From the NCBI RefSeq assembly GCF_039541855.1, contig NZ_BAABHA010000001.1, positions 248,001-312,000 of the forward strand: a DNA stretch of 64,000 nt, read 5' to 3'. The first letter of the stretch is position 1. Each line of letters starts with the position of its first letter. This DNA is from Solirubrum koreensis (GTDB lineage Bacteria > Bacteroidota > Bacteroidia > Cytophagales > Hymenobacteraceae). The notes under the pieces are model-generated. The model was not told the origin of the DNA. It did not search any database and saw only the letters and a program-made list of their open reading frames with translations. A program made the position numbers and the translations under genes. Below, piece after piece: positions 50,901 to 60,654 of the stretch.

Positions 50901-52904
50901 ATGAACGAAATCTACACACCTACCTCCTGGAGAGGTAAACTACGAACGCGCCTTTTTGCACTAGCTTCGGCGCTTCTGCTGGCACCGGCCGTAATGGCCC
51001 AGGTAGATGTAACGGTTGGTAATCCCAACAACGCTTCTGGCCGCCGTCCGCTTGGTACTTGGTACGGGTTCGAGCGGAGCGCGATGATTTACACCGCGGC
51101 TGAAATTGGTAGCAGTGGCAATATCAGTCAGGTTGGGTTCTATCTCAACTCGGTTAGCACCCCCGGCGCTGCACCCACTAAAATTTACCTGAAAACAGTT
51201 ACCAATAGCGCCTTTGCCGCTGCCACCACTGTGGCAAGCGAAATAAGTGGGGCTACGTTGGTGTACGATGCTACCATTCCGGCCTCGGCCTTCGTGGCTA
51301 ATACCTGGGTAAGTGTGCCGCTGACGACGCCTTTCGCCTACAATGGAACCAGCAACCTGGAAGTAATTGTAGAAACCAATGCCGCTGCTGAAGGCAATGA
51401 AAGCAGCACGGGCAAGGTTTTCCGCTATGCTACGACGGGTGTTGCCCGCGCCCAGTTCTGGAATGAGGACAACACGGCTCCTGTCGCCGTTGGTGTTCTC
51501 AGCGCCACTCGCCCCAACATTCGCCTGACCGGCCTCACGCCGGCCAGTTGCGCCGCGCCTACGGCCCTGGCCGTTTCTGCTATTACGGCCACGTCGGCGC
51601 AGTTGGCGTTTACGGCTGGTACCGGCAATACCTCGTACACGGTAACGTATTACCCCACGGCTACGCCTGCCAGCGTAACCACGGTTACTCCAGCGCCTAC
51701 GGCCTCGCCCGTCACGCTTTCCGGCCTCCTTGCCAATACTGCCTACACGTTAACGGTAGTGGCTAACTGCTCGGCCACCAGCTCGTCGCAGCAGGTAACT
51801 ACTTCGTTTACCACGTCTTCGCCCGCTGATGATGCGGCCGTAACGGCTGTATTCACGCTGGGCAAAGTTTCCACGTACTCGTCGCCGGTAACGGTGCAGG
51901 CCGTGGTTCGCAACGCTGGTAGCGCTGCTATTACCAACCGTATCGTTGTGCTGTCTGTTAGCGGGGCTACCACCTTCACCAACGCCCAAACCATTGCCTC
52001 GCTGGCTCCGGGTGCTTCCACCACGGTAACCTTTGCCGCTTACCCGGTAACGGCAACCACCGGCGCTAACACCGTAACGGTAACATTGGCCGCCGATGAC
52101 GTCGCCACCAACAACGTCCGCACGTACGCGCAAGCCATAACGGCTGGTCAGCTGTCTTACATCGATGCCTCGCAGCCGGTAACGGCCTCGGTTGGTGTTT
52201 CGAGCACCACGCCCAACGGTATTTTGGCTGTTAAGTACACTACTAACCAAGCTTCTGTTCTGAACGAGGTGCGTTTGGAGTTCCTTGCTAATGCTACTAC
52301 TACTTCCACGTACCAAGTAGTGGTTTTGAACGCTGCCGGCACGGGTGGTACGCCAGGCACTGCCCTGTTTACTTCGCCTACCCTGAACCGTCCGACGGCT
52401 GCCGGAATAGTAACGGTGCCCATCACTGGTAATATTACGGTTAACGGTCCGTTCTTCGTAGGTCTGAAGGAAATTTCGGGTAACGTGGGCATCGGCTACC
52501 AGGTAGAAGACCCGCTGCGCCCAGGCACGTTCTACTTCCAGTCGCCTGCCACCGGCGCATGGGCTGAAGTAAATACTACTGCCCTGCGTACCCGCCTCGC
52601 CATTGAGGTTGGGTTCAGAACCGTAACGGCTACGCGCAGCATCGAACTGGCTAATGCTATTGATGCTTTCCCGAACCCAGCTACCGAGGCTTTCACGCTC
52701 AACCTGCCTGCCCTGGGAGGCGAGCGTACTGCTCAGCTCACGCTTGTTAACAGCCTCGGCCAGCTGGTGCAAACCCGCACCCTGACTTTGAACGCTGCTG
52801 GTACGCAGACGCAAATGGAAGTAGGTCACTTGGCCAAAGGGCTGTACACTCTGAAAGTGCAGGCTGGCAACCAGTTGGCAACCAAGCAAATTGTAGTTCA
52901 GTAA
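50901..52904 (+). CDS. Secreted T9SS cargo protein with FN3 and CARDB-like domains
   Basis: 667 residues. A signal peptide ends near AVMAQ (33-34). Residues about 35-210 are a beta domain around RPLGTWYGFERSAM. A fibronectin type III domain is at about 213-305 (CAAPTALAVSAITATSAQLAF). A CARDB-like beta domain is at about 310-410 (DDAAVTAVFTLGKV). The last 80 residues are a type A sorting domain: AFPNPATEAFTLNLP, LGQLVQTRTL and the end KGLYTLKVQAGN. It is exported by the Sec system, then through T9SS to the surface. No enzymatic motif seen; adhesion is plausible. Confidence 0.9.
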   Translation: MNEIYTPTSWRGKLRTRLFALASALLLAPAVMAQVDVTVGNPNNASGRRPLGTWYGFERSAMIYTAAEIGSSGNISQVGFYLNSVSTPGAAPTKIYLKTVTNSAFAAATTVASEISGATLVYDATIPASAFVANTWVSVPLTTPFAYNGTSNLEVIVETNAAAEGNESSTGKVFRYATTGVARAQFWNEDNTAPVAVGVLSATRPNIRLTGLTPASCAAPTALAVSAITATSAQLAFTAGTGNTSYTVTYYPTATPASVTTVTPAPTASPVTLSGLLANTAYTLTVVANCSATSSSQQVTTSFTTSSPADDAAVTAVFTLGKVSTYSSPVTVQAVVRNAGSAAITNRIVVLSVSGATTFTNAQTIASLAPGASTTVTFAAYPVTATTGANTVTVTLAADDVATNNVRTYAQAITAGQLSYIDASQPVTASVGVSSTTPNGILAVKYTTNQASVLNEVRLEFLANATTTSTYQVVVLNAAGTGGTPGTALFTSPTLNRPTAAGIVTVPITGNITVNGPFFVGLKEISGNVGIGYQVEDPLRPGTFYFQSPATGAWAEVNTTALRTRLAIEVGFRTVTATRSIELANAIDAFPNPATEAFTLNLPALGGERTAQLTLVNSLGQLVQTRTLTLNAAGTQTQMEVGHLAKGLYTLKVQAGNQLATKQIVVQ

Positions 52905-52952
52905 GCATTTAGGTGTAGCGCAGGTATCTTACCTCCTGCGTTTACTGCACTG

Positions 52953-52994
52953 CAAACAAAAAGCCCGGCTCAGATGAGCCGGGCTTTTTGTTTG
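52953..52994 (+). terminator. Intrinsic terminator of the 50901-52904 gene
   Basis: 18-bp perfect stem (52953-52970 with 52977-52994), loop CAGATG, with A-rich and T-rich flanks within the stem. Confidence 0.92.
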
Positions 52995-53313
52995 CGCAGG
53001 GTGGAGGCTAGCTGAAAACAGATGAAACTCAGAGGCTGAGAACCAAGTGCAGGTGAGTTTACATTACTTGGCCGTCAAGCTCTGATAAGAGCTACCTGAG
53101 CGTTGCGAAAGCGGCATTTTGGGTATTCATACTGGCAAAAGCAAAGGGCCGGAGAAAGTAAGTTCCCGGAGTGGCGTTTTGTGGTGTTATACAGCATGAC
53201 CAGCGGCCTGCGCAACTAGGAAAGATGACGGCGAGGCGTTTTGAAGCATGGTCAATTCTGGCAGTGCTCAGGTAGTAACAGGAAAACCGGCACGATTAAG
53301 CAACGACGGTAAA

Positions 53314-53347
53314 TAAAAATCCCCGCCGAAGCCGGCGGGGATTTTTG
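53314..53347 (-). terminator. Intrinsic terminator of the 53383-57771 gene
   Basis: 13-bp stem AAAATCCCCGCCG with its complement, loop of four; T run on minus. It lies 36 bases after the stop. Confidence 0.92.
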
Positions 53348-53382
53348 TCTGCTGGCAACAATGTCAGCGCAGGTAACGAAGA

Positions 53383-56300
53383 CTACTCGCGAACGATACG
53401 GCGGGTGTCAACGCCGCCTTCCGTAGCAACACGCACGGTGTATACGCCAGCAGATAGCGCCGACAGGTTTACTTCCGTCTGGTGCTTACCCGAAGCATCG
53501 GGCGTCAGTACCTGCGTGTGCAGCACCTGGCCCAGGCTGTTAAACACCGTTAGCGTAGCGGCCTTGCGGTAGCCTTGCAATTCCAGCGTCAGGCGGCCCG
53601 AGGGGGTGGGATTGGGATACACCAACAAGCTGGTACCTGCTGCTGCGGTCCGGGAGCCCAGCACCACGTTAACAGTGACGGAGTTGGAAACCGGTGAGGT
53701 ACAGCCTTGCACTGTGCTGTACACCGTGTAGGTACCGCTCTGCGCAGGCGAAGTCAGCGTCAGCGTAGAGCCGCTGATGATACCACCTTGGGGGGAGCCG
53801 TTAAAGTAAAACTGGTTACCAGCAGCGGCGCTCGAAGTCAGGACCACCGTGCCGTTGGGCTGGGTTTGGGCCGTGAGCGTAGGAGCGGCAGGCGTGGCGC
53901 GTACCGTGAACGTGGTAGTGGCGCTAACGGCTGGGCAGGTGCTGGTAGCGGGCGCCACGTTGGTTACGGTGTAGGTTCCGGCCGAGCTGCCGGCAACGGA
54001 AATAACCCCGGTGCTGGCGTTGATAACCAAACCAGCCGGCGAAGCCGAGAACGTACCGGCCGTGGCACCAGCTGCCAGGTTAGGCGAAATGTTGTTGGCT
54101 ACCCCGGCGCAGTACGCCCCGGCTGGGTAGGAGAACGTGGCAACCGGCCCGGCTACCGTCATGGTGCGGGTGGGCACGGGCGTGAGTACGTCGTTGCTGG
54201 TGTTGGCGTCGCCCACGGCGGTGGCGGTTACGGCAAAGCTGTAAGTGCCCTGCGCCGTCATGTTCAGGGTGCCGGGCAGCGTTACGTCCTGGGTAGCGCC
54301 AGCAGCTACAGTGCCCGTGTTAACCGTGGTGGTAAAGGTTTGCGGCGTGCCGTTCGGAGGCGTTACCACTACCGTAACCGTTACAGGGTAATTGGCCAGG
54401 TTGAGGGCGGTAGCAGCTGCGTTGCGGAAGCGCACCGTAATGGCTTCGGCCGGCGTGAAGCACGAAGTACCGGCGGCCGGGCTTACCAGCGCCTGCGGGG
54501 CTACGTCGCTGGCCAGGGTCGAGAATTCGTACGCGCCCATATCGGGCGTGGTGCTGCTGCGCGTGGTACCAGCAATGTCGGTGGTAATGCCGGCAATGGG
54601 CGTGCCCAGGTTGTTAAGAGCCGCGTTCAATGGTACCAGGCTACCCGTGGTAGGAGCGGTAAACTGCGGGTCGATGGATACGCTGTTCTGGTCGTAGGCA
54701 TTGCTGCTGGCGGCTTGCCAGTCGGTCAATGTGGCGAAGGCCGTACCGAGGTAGCCCACGTTGCCGCCCGGAACGAACAGGTCGTTGTAGTTCGAGGTGG
54801 TTGAGCCGGTAGCCGAGGACAGGTAAATGCCGTACTCTACGCCCGTTCCGGTGCGCTCCACAACCACGATGTTGTTGCGGAAGTCAACGTTGGTGCCCGT
54901 AGACTGCCAGAAACCATACGAGGCCGAGGTTGAGGTGATGGTGGACGGGGCCCGAAGGTTAATGGAGTTGTAGTAGTAGCGTACGTAGCCGGAGGCCGTG
55001 TTGTAAATGCCGTACTGCGTGCCCGAACCGTTGAAGTTGTAGAGCACGTTGTTTACCACGTCGTTTTCGGCACCGGCAGCGCCCGCACCCGTGGTAAAGT
55101 AAATGCCGTAGCTGACGGCTGTCGAAGCCGGCTCGCCAGTGGAGGTGTCATGAATGCGGTTACGCAGCACGTCTATGTTGCGCGACGACGTGCCCACGTA
55201 CACGCCGTAGAACGTCGAAACATCGGTACGCGTGGGGCGGCCGATGTCGTTGGTCTCAATTAGGGCGCCGTCTTGGGCCGTTGCGTACACGCCGTAGAGG
55301 TAAAACTCCTTCACTTGGTTGCCGCGCACAATGTTGCCCGTGGCCAACGCCGTGGCGCTGGTGCCCACCAGGGTAATGCCGTAGTAACCGCCCGTAATGG
55401 TGTTGTTTTCGAGCAGCAGTGAGCTGGCTGAAGCACCCGCCGTGGTAGCGCCCGTTAACGAGCCGCTTACCACAATACCCGCGAAGTTAGACGACGTGGA
55501 GGTGACGCTGCTCGTCACGGTGCAGTTTGTAATGCGGTTGTTGTCGGCGCCGCCGGTGAGCAGAATGCCCCAGCCGAAGGTGCCGGGCGTGCCGCCGTTG
55601 GTGGCATCAACAACGAGGTTGTTAATGGTCACGTAATCGGTGCCATCCAGGGTAACTACCGCGCGCTCAGCTGATACCGAAGGTGCGAATTGCAAGGTGC
55701 TGCCACCGCCGTTGAACACAACGGTGTTCGTAGCGCTGGCGCCGGGAATGGTGTTCAGCACCAATTGGTCGGTGTAGGGGCCGCCCGATACGGTGAAGGT
55801 TACCGCGCCGCTCACGCCGCCCAGGTTCAGGGCATCGGCGGCGGCGGTAAAGCTGGCGAAGTTGGTACCGCCCGTAGCCTGGCCGTTGTTAATGGTGAAA
55901 GCACCCGAAAGCGAGGTTCGCACGGTGAACGTTTGCGAGTTGTTGCTCGGGTTAGCGTCGGTGCCGCCGTTGGGCAGGCTGCTGGTTACCGCAAGGGTGT
56001 TCAGGCCCACTACAAAGTTGAGGTTCGACAACGTAATCTGGCCGGTTTGGCCTCCGGCAATGTTCAGGCCGGTAAAAGCCTGGGTAACGGCCGTGCCGCC
56101 GTTCAGTACGTACGTCAGCGTAACCGAGGTGAGGGGAGAGGTACCGTTGTTGAGCACGTTAATGACCGCGTTGCGGGTGCCGGCAGTAAAGGGCGCCACG
56201 GGGCTGGCCAGGCTAACCACGGCAGCGTCGTTGGCGGCTGGCGTAAACTCGTAAGCACCCATGTCGGGAGCCGTAGTGCTGCGTGTAGCGCCGGTAAAGT

Positions 56301-57771
56301 CGGTGGTTACGCGAGCCAGCGGGGCGGCGCTGTTGTTCAGCGGAGCGGCCGTGGGACGCAAGGTGCCAGCCACAAAGCCTGGGTTTACCTGCACGCTGTT
56401 CTGGTCGTAGGCATTGGAGTTGGCAGCGCGCCAATCGGCCAGGGTAGCGTAATCGGTGGTGCCGTAACGGCCGGTAAAGTACTCGGGGCCGGTGCCCACG
56501 TACAGGTCGTTGTTGTTCGAGGTAATGGTGGAAGTGGCCGTGACAAAGCCCAGCGCGTACTTGCTGCCCGAGCCGCCCGTGCGCGTTACCGACACCACGT
56601 TATTGCGGAAATCGATGCCCGTTGCGGCGAGGGTTTGGTAGAAGCCATAGGTCAACTGCGTAGCCCCGGTAGCGCTTTGGTTATCCAGCGAAATGGTGTT
56701 GTGGTAGTAGCGGGCGAAATCCGAACCGGAGTTGTAAATGCCGTACTCGGTGCCTGAGCCGTTAAAGTCGTAGATCAGGTTGTTCACGGCATCATTTTCC
56801 TGACCGGCTACGGCGTCGTTGGCGGTGTAGTAAATGCCGTAAGCAGCGCTGGTTGCGGCTGGCTCGCCGGTAAACGGCGCGTGAATCCGGTTCCGCTCAA
56901 CATCCGTGTTGCGGGTGTTCGAGAGGTAGATGCCGTAAAACGTGCTCACATCGGCTCGCGTCAGGCGGTGAACATCGTTGCCGATAATCTGGGCGCCATC
57001 GGCAAACTCTACGTCGATGCCGTAGAAGTAAAAGTCGCGCACCACGTTGTTCTGAATGGTGTGCGCGCCGGCCAGGGCTGTAGCGCTGGCCCCGTTCAGA
57101 ATAATGCCGTAGTAACCACCCGTAATGGTGTCGCCCTGCAGGGTGAGGAAGTTAGCGGAGTTGCCGGCCGTAATAGCCGAGGTGGCCGAGCCACTGGCCA
57201 CAATGCCCGCGAAGTTGGTGGAGGTGGAGGTAGTGCTGCTGAGGATGCTGCAGTTGATGAGGCTGTTGCGGTCGGAGCCGTTCATCAGGTGTACGCCCCA
57301 GCCGAAGGTGCCGGGCGTGCCGCCACCGGTAGCATCAATAACAAGATTGTTCAGGGTCACAAAATCGGCGCCGTTAAACGACACCACGCTGCGCTGGGCG
57401 CTAACCGACGGCGCAAAGCGCAGCACGCTGCGGTTGCCGTTGAACGTCACGGTGTTGGTGGCGCTGGTGCCGGTTATGGCGTTCAGCGTCATTTGCTCGG
57501 TGTAGGGGCCACCCGTTACGTTAAACGTTACCGGGCCGCTCACGCCGTCGGTGTTCAGGCGCGCGGCGGCGGCGGTAAAGCTGGCGAAATTGGTGCCGCC
57601 CGTAGCCTGGCCGCTGTTAATGGTGTAAGCACCGCTGAGTGGGGCTTGGGCCCAGGCAGCTGACGTGGTGCACAGCAGCAGCAGGGCGCTGGCACAGTGG
57701 CGCAGCCGCGAAGGAGCAGCCGCAAGACGTGTTAGAAAGGGCCGCTTTCGGCCGGGTAAAATTGTTCGCAT
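53383..57771 (-). CDS. Giant T9SS cargo protein with two tandem beta-helix modules
   Basis: 1462 residues from the ATG at 57771; the longer frame lacks a signal sequence start. Signal peptide to about AWAQA (41). Two modules of about 575 residues, beginning LSGAYTINSGQATGGTNFAS (45) and LSGAFTINNGQATGGTNFAS (about 620), have the same order of motifs: SVSAxRxVV, TPGTFGWG, TSTxxNFAGIV, ITGGYYGI, TFYGxY, YDQNSV and PDMGAYEF. Each is a right-handed beta-helix followed by a CARDB-like domain. A PKD/Ig-like part (about 1290-1370) and a type A sorting domain (LLVYPNPTPSGRLTLELQG, ending GVDTRRIVRE) finish it. Beta-helices often bind or cut polysaccharides, but no catalytic residues are evident. Confidence 0.92.
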   Translation of the reverse strand: MRTILPGRKRPFLTRLAAAPSRLRHCASALLLLCTTSAAWAQAPLSGAYTINSGQATGGTNFASFTAAAARLNTDGVSGPVTFNVTGGPYTEQMTLNAITGTSATNTVTFNGNRSVLRFAPSVSAQRSVVSFNGADFVTLNNLVIDATGGGTPGTFGWGVHLMNGSDRNSLINCSILSSTTSTSTNFAGIVASGSATSAITAGNSANFLTLQGDTITGGYYGIILNGASATALAGAHTIQNNVVRDFYFYGIDVEFADGAQIIGNDVHRLTRADVSTFYGIYLSNTRNTDVERNRIHAPFTGEPAATSAAYGIYYTANDAVAGQENDAVNNLIYDFNGSGTEYGIYNSGSDFARYYHNTISLDNQSATGATQLTYGFYQTLAATGIDFRNNVVSVTRTGGSGSKYALGFVTATSTITSNNNDLYVGTGPEYFTGRYGTTDYATLADWRAANSNAYDQNSVQVNPGFVAGTLRPTAAPLNNSAAPLARVTTDFTGATRSTTAPDMGAYEFTPAANDAAVVSLASPVAPFTAGTRNAVINVLNNGTSPLTSVTLTYVLNGGTAVTQAFTGLNIAGGQTGQITLSNLNFVVGLNTLAVTSSLPNGGTDANPSNNSQTFTVRTSLSGAFTINNGQATGGTNFASFTAAADALNLGGVSGAVTFTVSGGPYTDQLVLNTIPGASATNTVVFNGGGSTLQFAPSVSAERAVVTLDGTDYVTINNLVVDATNGGTPGTFGWGILLTGGADNNRITNCTVTSSVTSTSSNFAGIVVSGSLTGATTAGASASSLLLENNTITGGYYGITLVGTSATALATGNIVRGNQVKEFYLYGVYATAQDGALIETNDIGRPTRTDVSTFYGVYVGTSSRNIDVLRNRIHDTSTGEPASTAVSYGIYFTTGAGAAGAENDVVNNVLYNFNGSGTQYGIYNTASGYVRYYYNSINLRAPSTITSTSASYGFWQSTGTNVDFRNNIVVVERTGTGVEYGIYLSSATGSTTSNYNDLFVPGGNVGYLGTAFATLTDWQAASSNAYDQNSVSIDPQFTAPTTGSLVPLNAALNNLGTPIAGITTDIAGTTRSSTTPDMGAYEFSTLASDVAPQALVSPAAGTSCFTPAEAITVRFRNAAATALNLANYPVTVTVVVTPPNGTPQTFTTTVNTGTVAAGATQDVTLPGTLNMTAQGTYSFAVTATAVGDANTSNDVLTPVPTRTMTVAGPVATFSYPAGAYCAGVANNISPNLAAGATAGTFSASPAGLVINASTGVISVAGSSAGTYTVTNVAPATSTCPAVSATTTFTVRATPAAPTLTAQTQPNGTVVLTSSAAAGNQFYFNGSPQGGIISGSTLTLTSPAQSGTYTVYSTVQGCTSPVSNSVTVNVVLGSRTAAAGTSLLVYPNPTPSGRLTLELQGYRKAATLTVFNSLGQVLHTQVLTPDASGKHQTEVNLSALSAGVYTVRVATEGGVDTRRIVRE

Positions 57772-58263
57772 GAATGGTGGATTGTGGGTGGTGGGTGTAA
57801 AGAGGGAAAGGTGGATAAACAAAGAAGCCTGGGCTGCTACACGCAACCGCAGGCTTAAACGCCGAAAAGCCTCGCGGGTACGAAGCTTTGCAACTGAAAA
57901 AAGGCAAAGGAGAAAAGAGGAGGGAGCAGGCCAACGCAACATGCCATGGATGCAAAATACCAAGGATTCAGAAAAGAAACTCGGCTTTACTGCATTAACT
58001 TATTTTAATCTGATGGGTCGCAAAGCCAAGCCATTGTGAGTAGGCAATGCGTCATCGGTAGCGTACCAAGGCTGCCCCGGTACCGGGAATACTTTCCTGG
58101 TGAGTCAGCAACCGATGAGAAGGACCGACAACCCGAACTGCGCATGGTGGGGGCGCGTCTGGAAAGAGCACTGCCGCTACGCGCAGGAGCGTATCTTGGC
58201 GCTGGCAAAGGCCAATCGTCCGCTTACAGGGCTTTCTGTACTTTTGCCCCACACTCTGCGCCT
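57772..58263. other. Divergent intergenic region, giant T9SS gene and lgt
   Basis: 492 bases. Short frames cross it but none has support. A purine-rich tract (AAAGGAGAAAAGAGGAGG) lies at about 57901-57925 on plus. The right part holds the lgt -7 element at 58239. No exact promoter consensus was found for the minus gene. Confidence 0.45.
58239..58246 (+). promoter_or_regulatory. lgt: -7 element of lgt
   Basis: TACTTTTG, an exact match, 17 bases before the lgt ATG, so the leader is about 10 bases. No TTTG at the -33 position. Confidence 0.55.
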
Positions 58264-59160
58264 ATGCTTGCTTTTATTCCCTGGGATGTTTCGCCCATCA
58301 TTGCCGAAATTGGGCCGCTTACGCTGCGCTGGTACGGGCTGCTGTTTGCCTCTGGGTTCATCATCGGCTCGTTTATCCTCACCCACATCTACAAGTCGGA
58401 GCGGGTGTCGCAGAACTGGGTCGATGTCATTACCATCTACATGCTTATCGGCACGGTGCTGGGCGCCCGCCTGGGCCACGTGCTGTTCTACGACCCCGAT
58501 TACTACCTGACCCGGGAGCATTTTCTGGAAATCTTCAAAATTTGGGAAGGCGGTCTGGCCAGTCACGGCGCCACCATTGGCATTCTACTGGCTACCTGGC
58601 TATTCAGCCGCAATAACAAGTTCGATTACCTGTGGGTGCTCGACCGCATTGTGATTGTGGTGGCCACCGGCGGCATGTGCATCCGGCTGGGTAACCTCAT
58701 GAATTCCGAAATCATTGGCCGCGAAACCACCGCGCCGTGGGGCTTTAAGTTTTTGCGCTACAACCAAATCCACAACGACTCGGGCAACATCCCTAACGAG
58801 GTACGCCACCCCACCCAGATCTACGAAGCCCTGTTTTGCCTGTTCCTGTTCGTGCTGCTGTATTGGCTCTGGAACAAGTATAAGGAGCGTACACCGCGTG
58901 GCCTCTTGTTCGGCTTGTTCGTCACGTTGCTCTTCAGCTTCCGTTTTATGGTGGAGTTCCTGAAGGAAAACCAGGAAGGTTTTGAAAGCACCTGGGTGCT
59001 GGCTCCGCTGAACATGGGCCAGGTACTGAGCATACCGCTGGTATTGGTAGGCCTGTGGGTGCTGCTGCGGGCCGGCAAAACGCCCGGCAACCCCTATGGT
59101 TACGCCCCGCGCGACCTGGAGCAAACAGCGCCACCCGCCGCTAAGCCGGTCACGCGCTAA
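58264..59160 (+). CDS. lgt: Prolipoprotein diacylglyceryl transferase
   Basis: 298 residues from the ATG at 58264; the frame is open further upstream but crosses the promoter. Seven hydrophobic helices. Family residues: H101 in EGGLASHGATIG, and R141, N144, E149 in RLGNLMNSEIIGRET. It transfers diacylglycerol from phosphatidylglycerol to the lipobox cysteine of prolipoproteins in the inner membrane. Several predicted lipoproteins in this window would be substrates. Confidence 0.96.
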   Translation: MLAFIPWDVSPIIAEIGPLTLRWYGLLFASGFIIGSFILTHIYKSERVSQNWVDVITIYMLIGTVLGARLGHVLFYDPDYYLTREHFLEIFKIWEGGLASHGATIGILLATWLFSRNNKFDYLWVLDRIVIVVATGGMCIRLGNLMNSEIIGRETTAPWGFKFLRYNQIHNDSGNIPNEVRHPTQIYEALFCLFLFVLLYWLWNKYKERTPRGLLFGLFVTLLFSFRFMVEFLKENQEGFESTWVLAPLNMGQVLSIPLVLVGLWVLLRAGKTPGNPYGYAPRDLEQTAPPAAKPVTR

Positions 59161-59163
59161 CTA

Positions 59164-59196
59164 AAAAAGCCCGCTACTCCAGCGGGCTTTTTTTAT
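59164..59196. terminator. Bidirectional terminator, lgt and the propeller lipoprotein
   Basis: Stem AAAAAAGCCCGCT with its complement (59164-59176 / 59181-59194), then further T on plus and A before it, so both convergent genes can use it. Confidence 0.9.
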
Positions 59197-59218
59197 GTAG
59201 TGATGGGAGAGGAAGCGT

Positions 59219-60115
59219 TTACAGCTTGTACTGGTACAACACACCCTGCTCGGTACTGATAACGAGAGTTTGGTCGTCGGTAAACACCACGCCTTCGGTT
59301 TGGCCAGCACCGGGCAGTTCCACGGTTTTGGCTTTGGCCTGCGTGAAGTTGGTGCCGTTCACATCGCAGATGTACAGCTGCTCGCGGCCCAGCAGGGCCA
59401 GATGCTTGCCATCGGGGCTGAGGTTGGCGTCGGTTACTTCGCCGGGCAGCGTGAGCTGGCCGAGCAGCTTAGCGGTTTGCTTGGCGGGGCCGTCGGCTTG
59501 CAGGGTGTAAATCTTACAGTCGCGGCCGCGGGCGCGGTTGCGGGTGAAGAGATACAAAGTGCCGTCGCGCCAAAGACTGGCTTCCACATCGAAGTTGCGG
59601 TCGTTTTTGGCGGGCGGGAATTCCTTTTGATCGGGGTACGAGAAGCGGATGGGGCTAACCTTCGAGGGGTTGTTGGGGTCGAGGCGGTAAATGGTCAGGT
59701 CCTGCCGGCTGTTGCTGTTGTTGCCGCAGTCGCCAATGTACAGGCGCCCCTGGTTGTCCTGCGCTAACGACTCCCAGTCCTCCTGCTGAATGCCGGGAAT
59801 TTCGACGCGGCGCACCAACTCGCCGTTCTGGCGCACCAGGTACAGCGTGGGCGTGTTGCCGTGGTCGCCGTGGGTGTAAAAAGTGCCGGCTTCGGGGCCA
59901 CGCGCCAGGCCCGAGCTTTCGGGTACCTCCGAGGGCATGGTGCCGATTTTGGTGAGGCCGGCAATGGGGTTCATCGGCGAGCTGCCCTTTTTGCCGCCTT
60001 TCTTGCCGCCTTCTTTTTTACCGCCTTTTTCTCCTTTAATGTCGCTCTGAGCTTCGGAGCAAGCCGTAGAGACCAGCAGCGTTAGGCCGAGCAAGCCCAC
60101 AAATAGTTTGTTCAT
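59219..60115 (-). CDS. Beta-propeller-like lipoprotein
   Basis: 298 residues. Lipoprotein signal MNKLFVGLLGLTLLVSTAC with C19. A Lys/Gly-rich flexible linker follows (about 28-46, KGEKGGKKEGGKKGG). The rest is a propeller-like fold with repeated strands: LARGPEAGTFYTHGDHG, EDWESLAQDNQGRLYIGD, NFDVEASLWRDGTLYLFTR and NLSPDGKHLALLGREQLYI. The ESSGLA and DWESLA phrases occur in SdiA-regulated/esterase-like propellers of unknown role. Envelope-located. Single gene. Confidence 0.8.
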   Translation of the reverse strand: MNKLFVGLLGLTLLVSTACSEAQSDIKGEKGGKKEGGKKGGKKGSSPMNPIAGLTKIGTMPSEVPESSGLARGPEAGTFYTHGDHGNTPTLYLVRQNGELVRRVEIPGIQQEDWESLAQDNQGRLYIGDCGNNSNSRQDLTIYRLDPNNPSKVSPIRFSYPDQKEFPPAKNDRNFDVEASLWRDGTLYLFTRNRARGRDCKIYTLQADGPAKQTAKLLGQLTLPGEVTDANLSPDGKHLALLGREQLYICDVNGTNFTQAKAKTVELPGAGQTEGVVFTDDQTLVISTEQGVLYQYKL

Positions 60116-60136
60116 GATGGTGAGGGGAAGGAGCGT

Positions 60137-60172
60137 GAAAAAACACCCGGCTGCACGGGCGCGCCGGGTGTA
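60137..60172 (-). terminator. Terminator of yidD
   Basis: Stem of about nine pairs, ACACCCGGC with GCCGGGTGT, followed on minus by six T; lies about 83 bases after the yidD stop. Confidence 0.8.
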
Positions 60173-60254
60173 TGAGGGGGTATACGCAGGTTGTTACGCT
60201 AAGATTAACTCCGTAGCGGCCGAGCTGAAAATGCTACGGTTGTTCCGGCGCTAA

Positions 60255-60479
60255 CTAGTCCGGTACGGGGTCGTACCCTTGGCCGCCCCAGGGGTGGCAG
60301 CGGCCAATGCGCCGCAGCGCCAGCCAGCCGCCGCGCCACGGCCCGTGCCGCTGAATGGCCTGGGCCGCGTACGCCGAGCACGTGGGCGTGTAGCGGCAGG
60401 AGGCCGGCGTAAGCGGTGAAATCAGGTGCCGATACACCCAAACCAAGGCCAGAAAGAAGTGTTTGAACAGAGACGCCAC
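60255..60479 (-). CDS. yidD: Membrane protein insertion efficiency factor YidD
   Basis: 74 residues. Family pattern: IxxYRHLISPLTPASCRYTPTCSAYAAQAI-type core with the conserved cysteines, then RIGRCHPWGGQGYDPVP. It is a small peripheral inner-membrane protein that helps YidC-dependent insertion. In many genomes it lies between rnpA and yidC; here neither is near, so the gene is relocated. Confidence 0.94.
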   Translation of the reverse strand: MASLFKHFFLALVWVYRHLISPLTPASCRYTPTCSAYAAQAIQRHGPWRGGWLALRRIGRCHPWGGQGYDPVPD

Positions 60480-60592
60480 GCGCGGATGTTGGGGTACTGA
60501 CTATCGGTTAGTTTGGCTGACACAGAGGCCGTTGCTGGTCGCGGCGTTGCTGGAATACTACCCGATATCGGCACAAAGAACACCCGTTTTTG

Positions 60593-60600
60593 TAGGTTTG
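60593..60600 (+). promoter_or_regulatory. -7 element of the S46 peptidase
   Basis: TAGGTTTG, an exact match, 54 bases before the ATG at 60655. No TTTG at -33. Confidence 0.5.
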
Positions 60601-60654
60601 GTTTACCATTCGCGGTAATTCGCCCATTCACTCACCACTTTCCTCATTTCAAGA

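Larger units (their letters stand above)
52905..53382. other. Intergenic region between two convergent T9SS genes
   Basis: 478 bases. Contains the terminator of the 50901 gene (52953-52994) and that of the 53383 gene (53314-53347). The roughly 320 bases between them have no open frame of note, no promoter consensus and no recognised RNA. Confidence 0.6.

Noticed and set aside
53707..56757. Long plus-strand frames (365 and 355 codons) opposite the giant T9SS gene
   Set aside because: Gly/Val/Arg-rich shadows of a repetitive coding sequence; the duplicated modules produce similar shadows twice.
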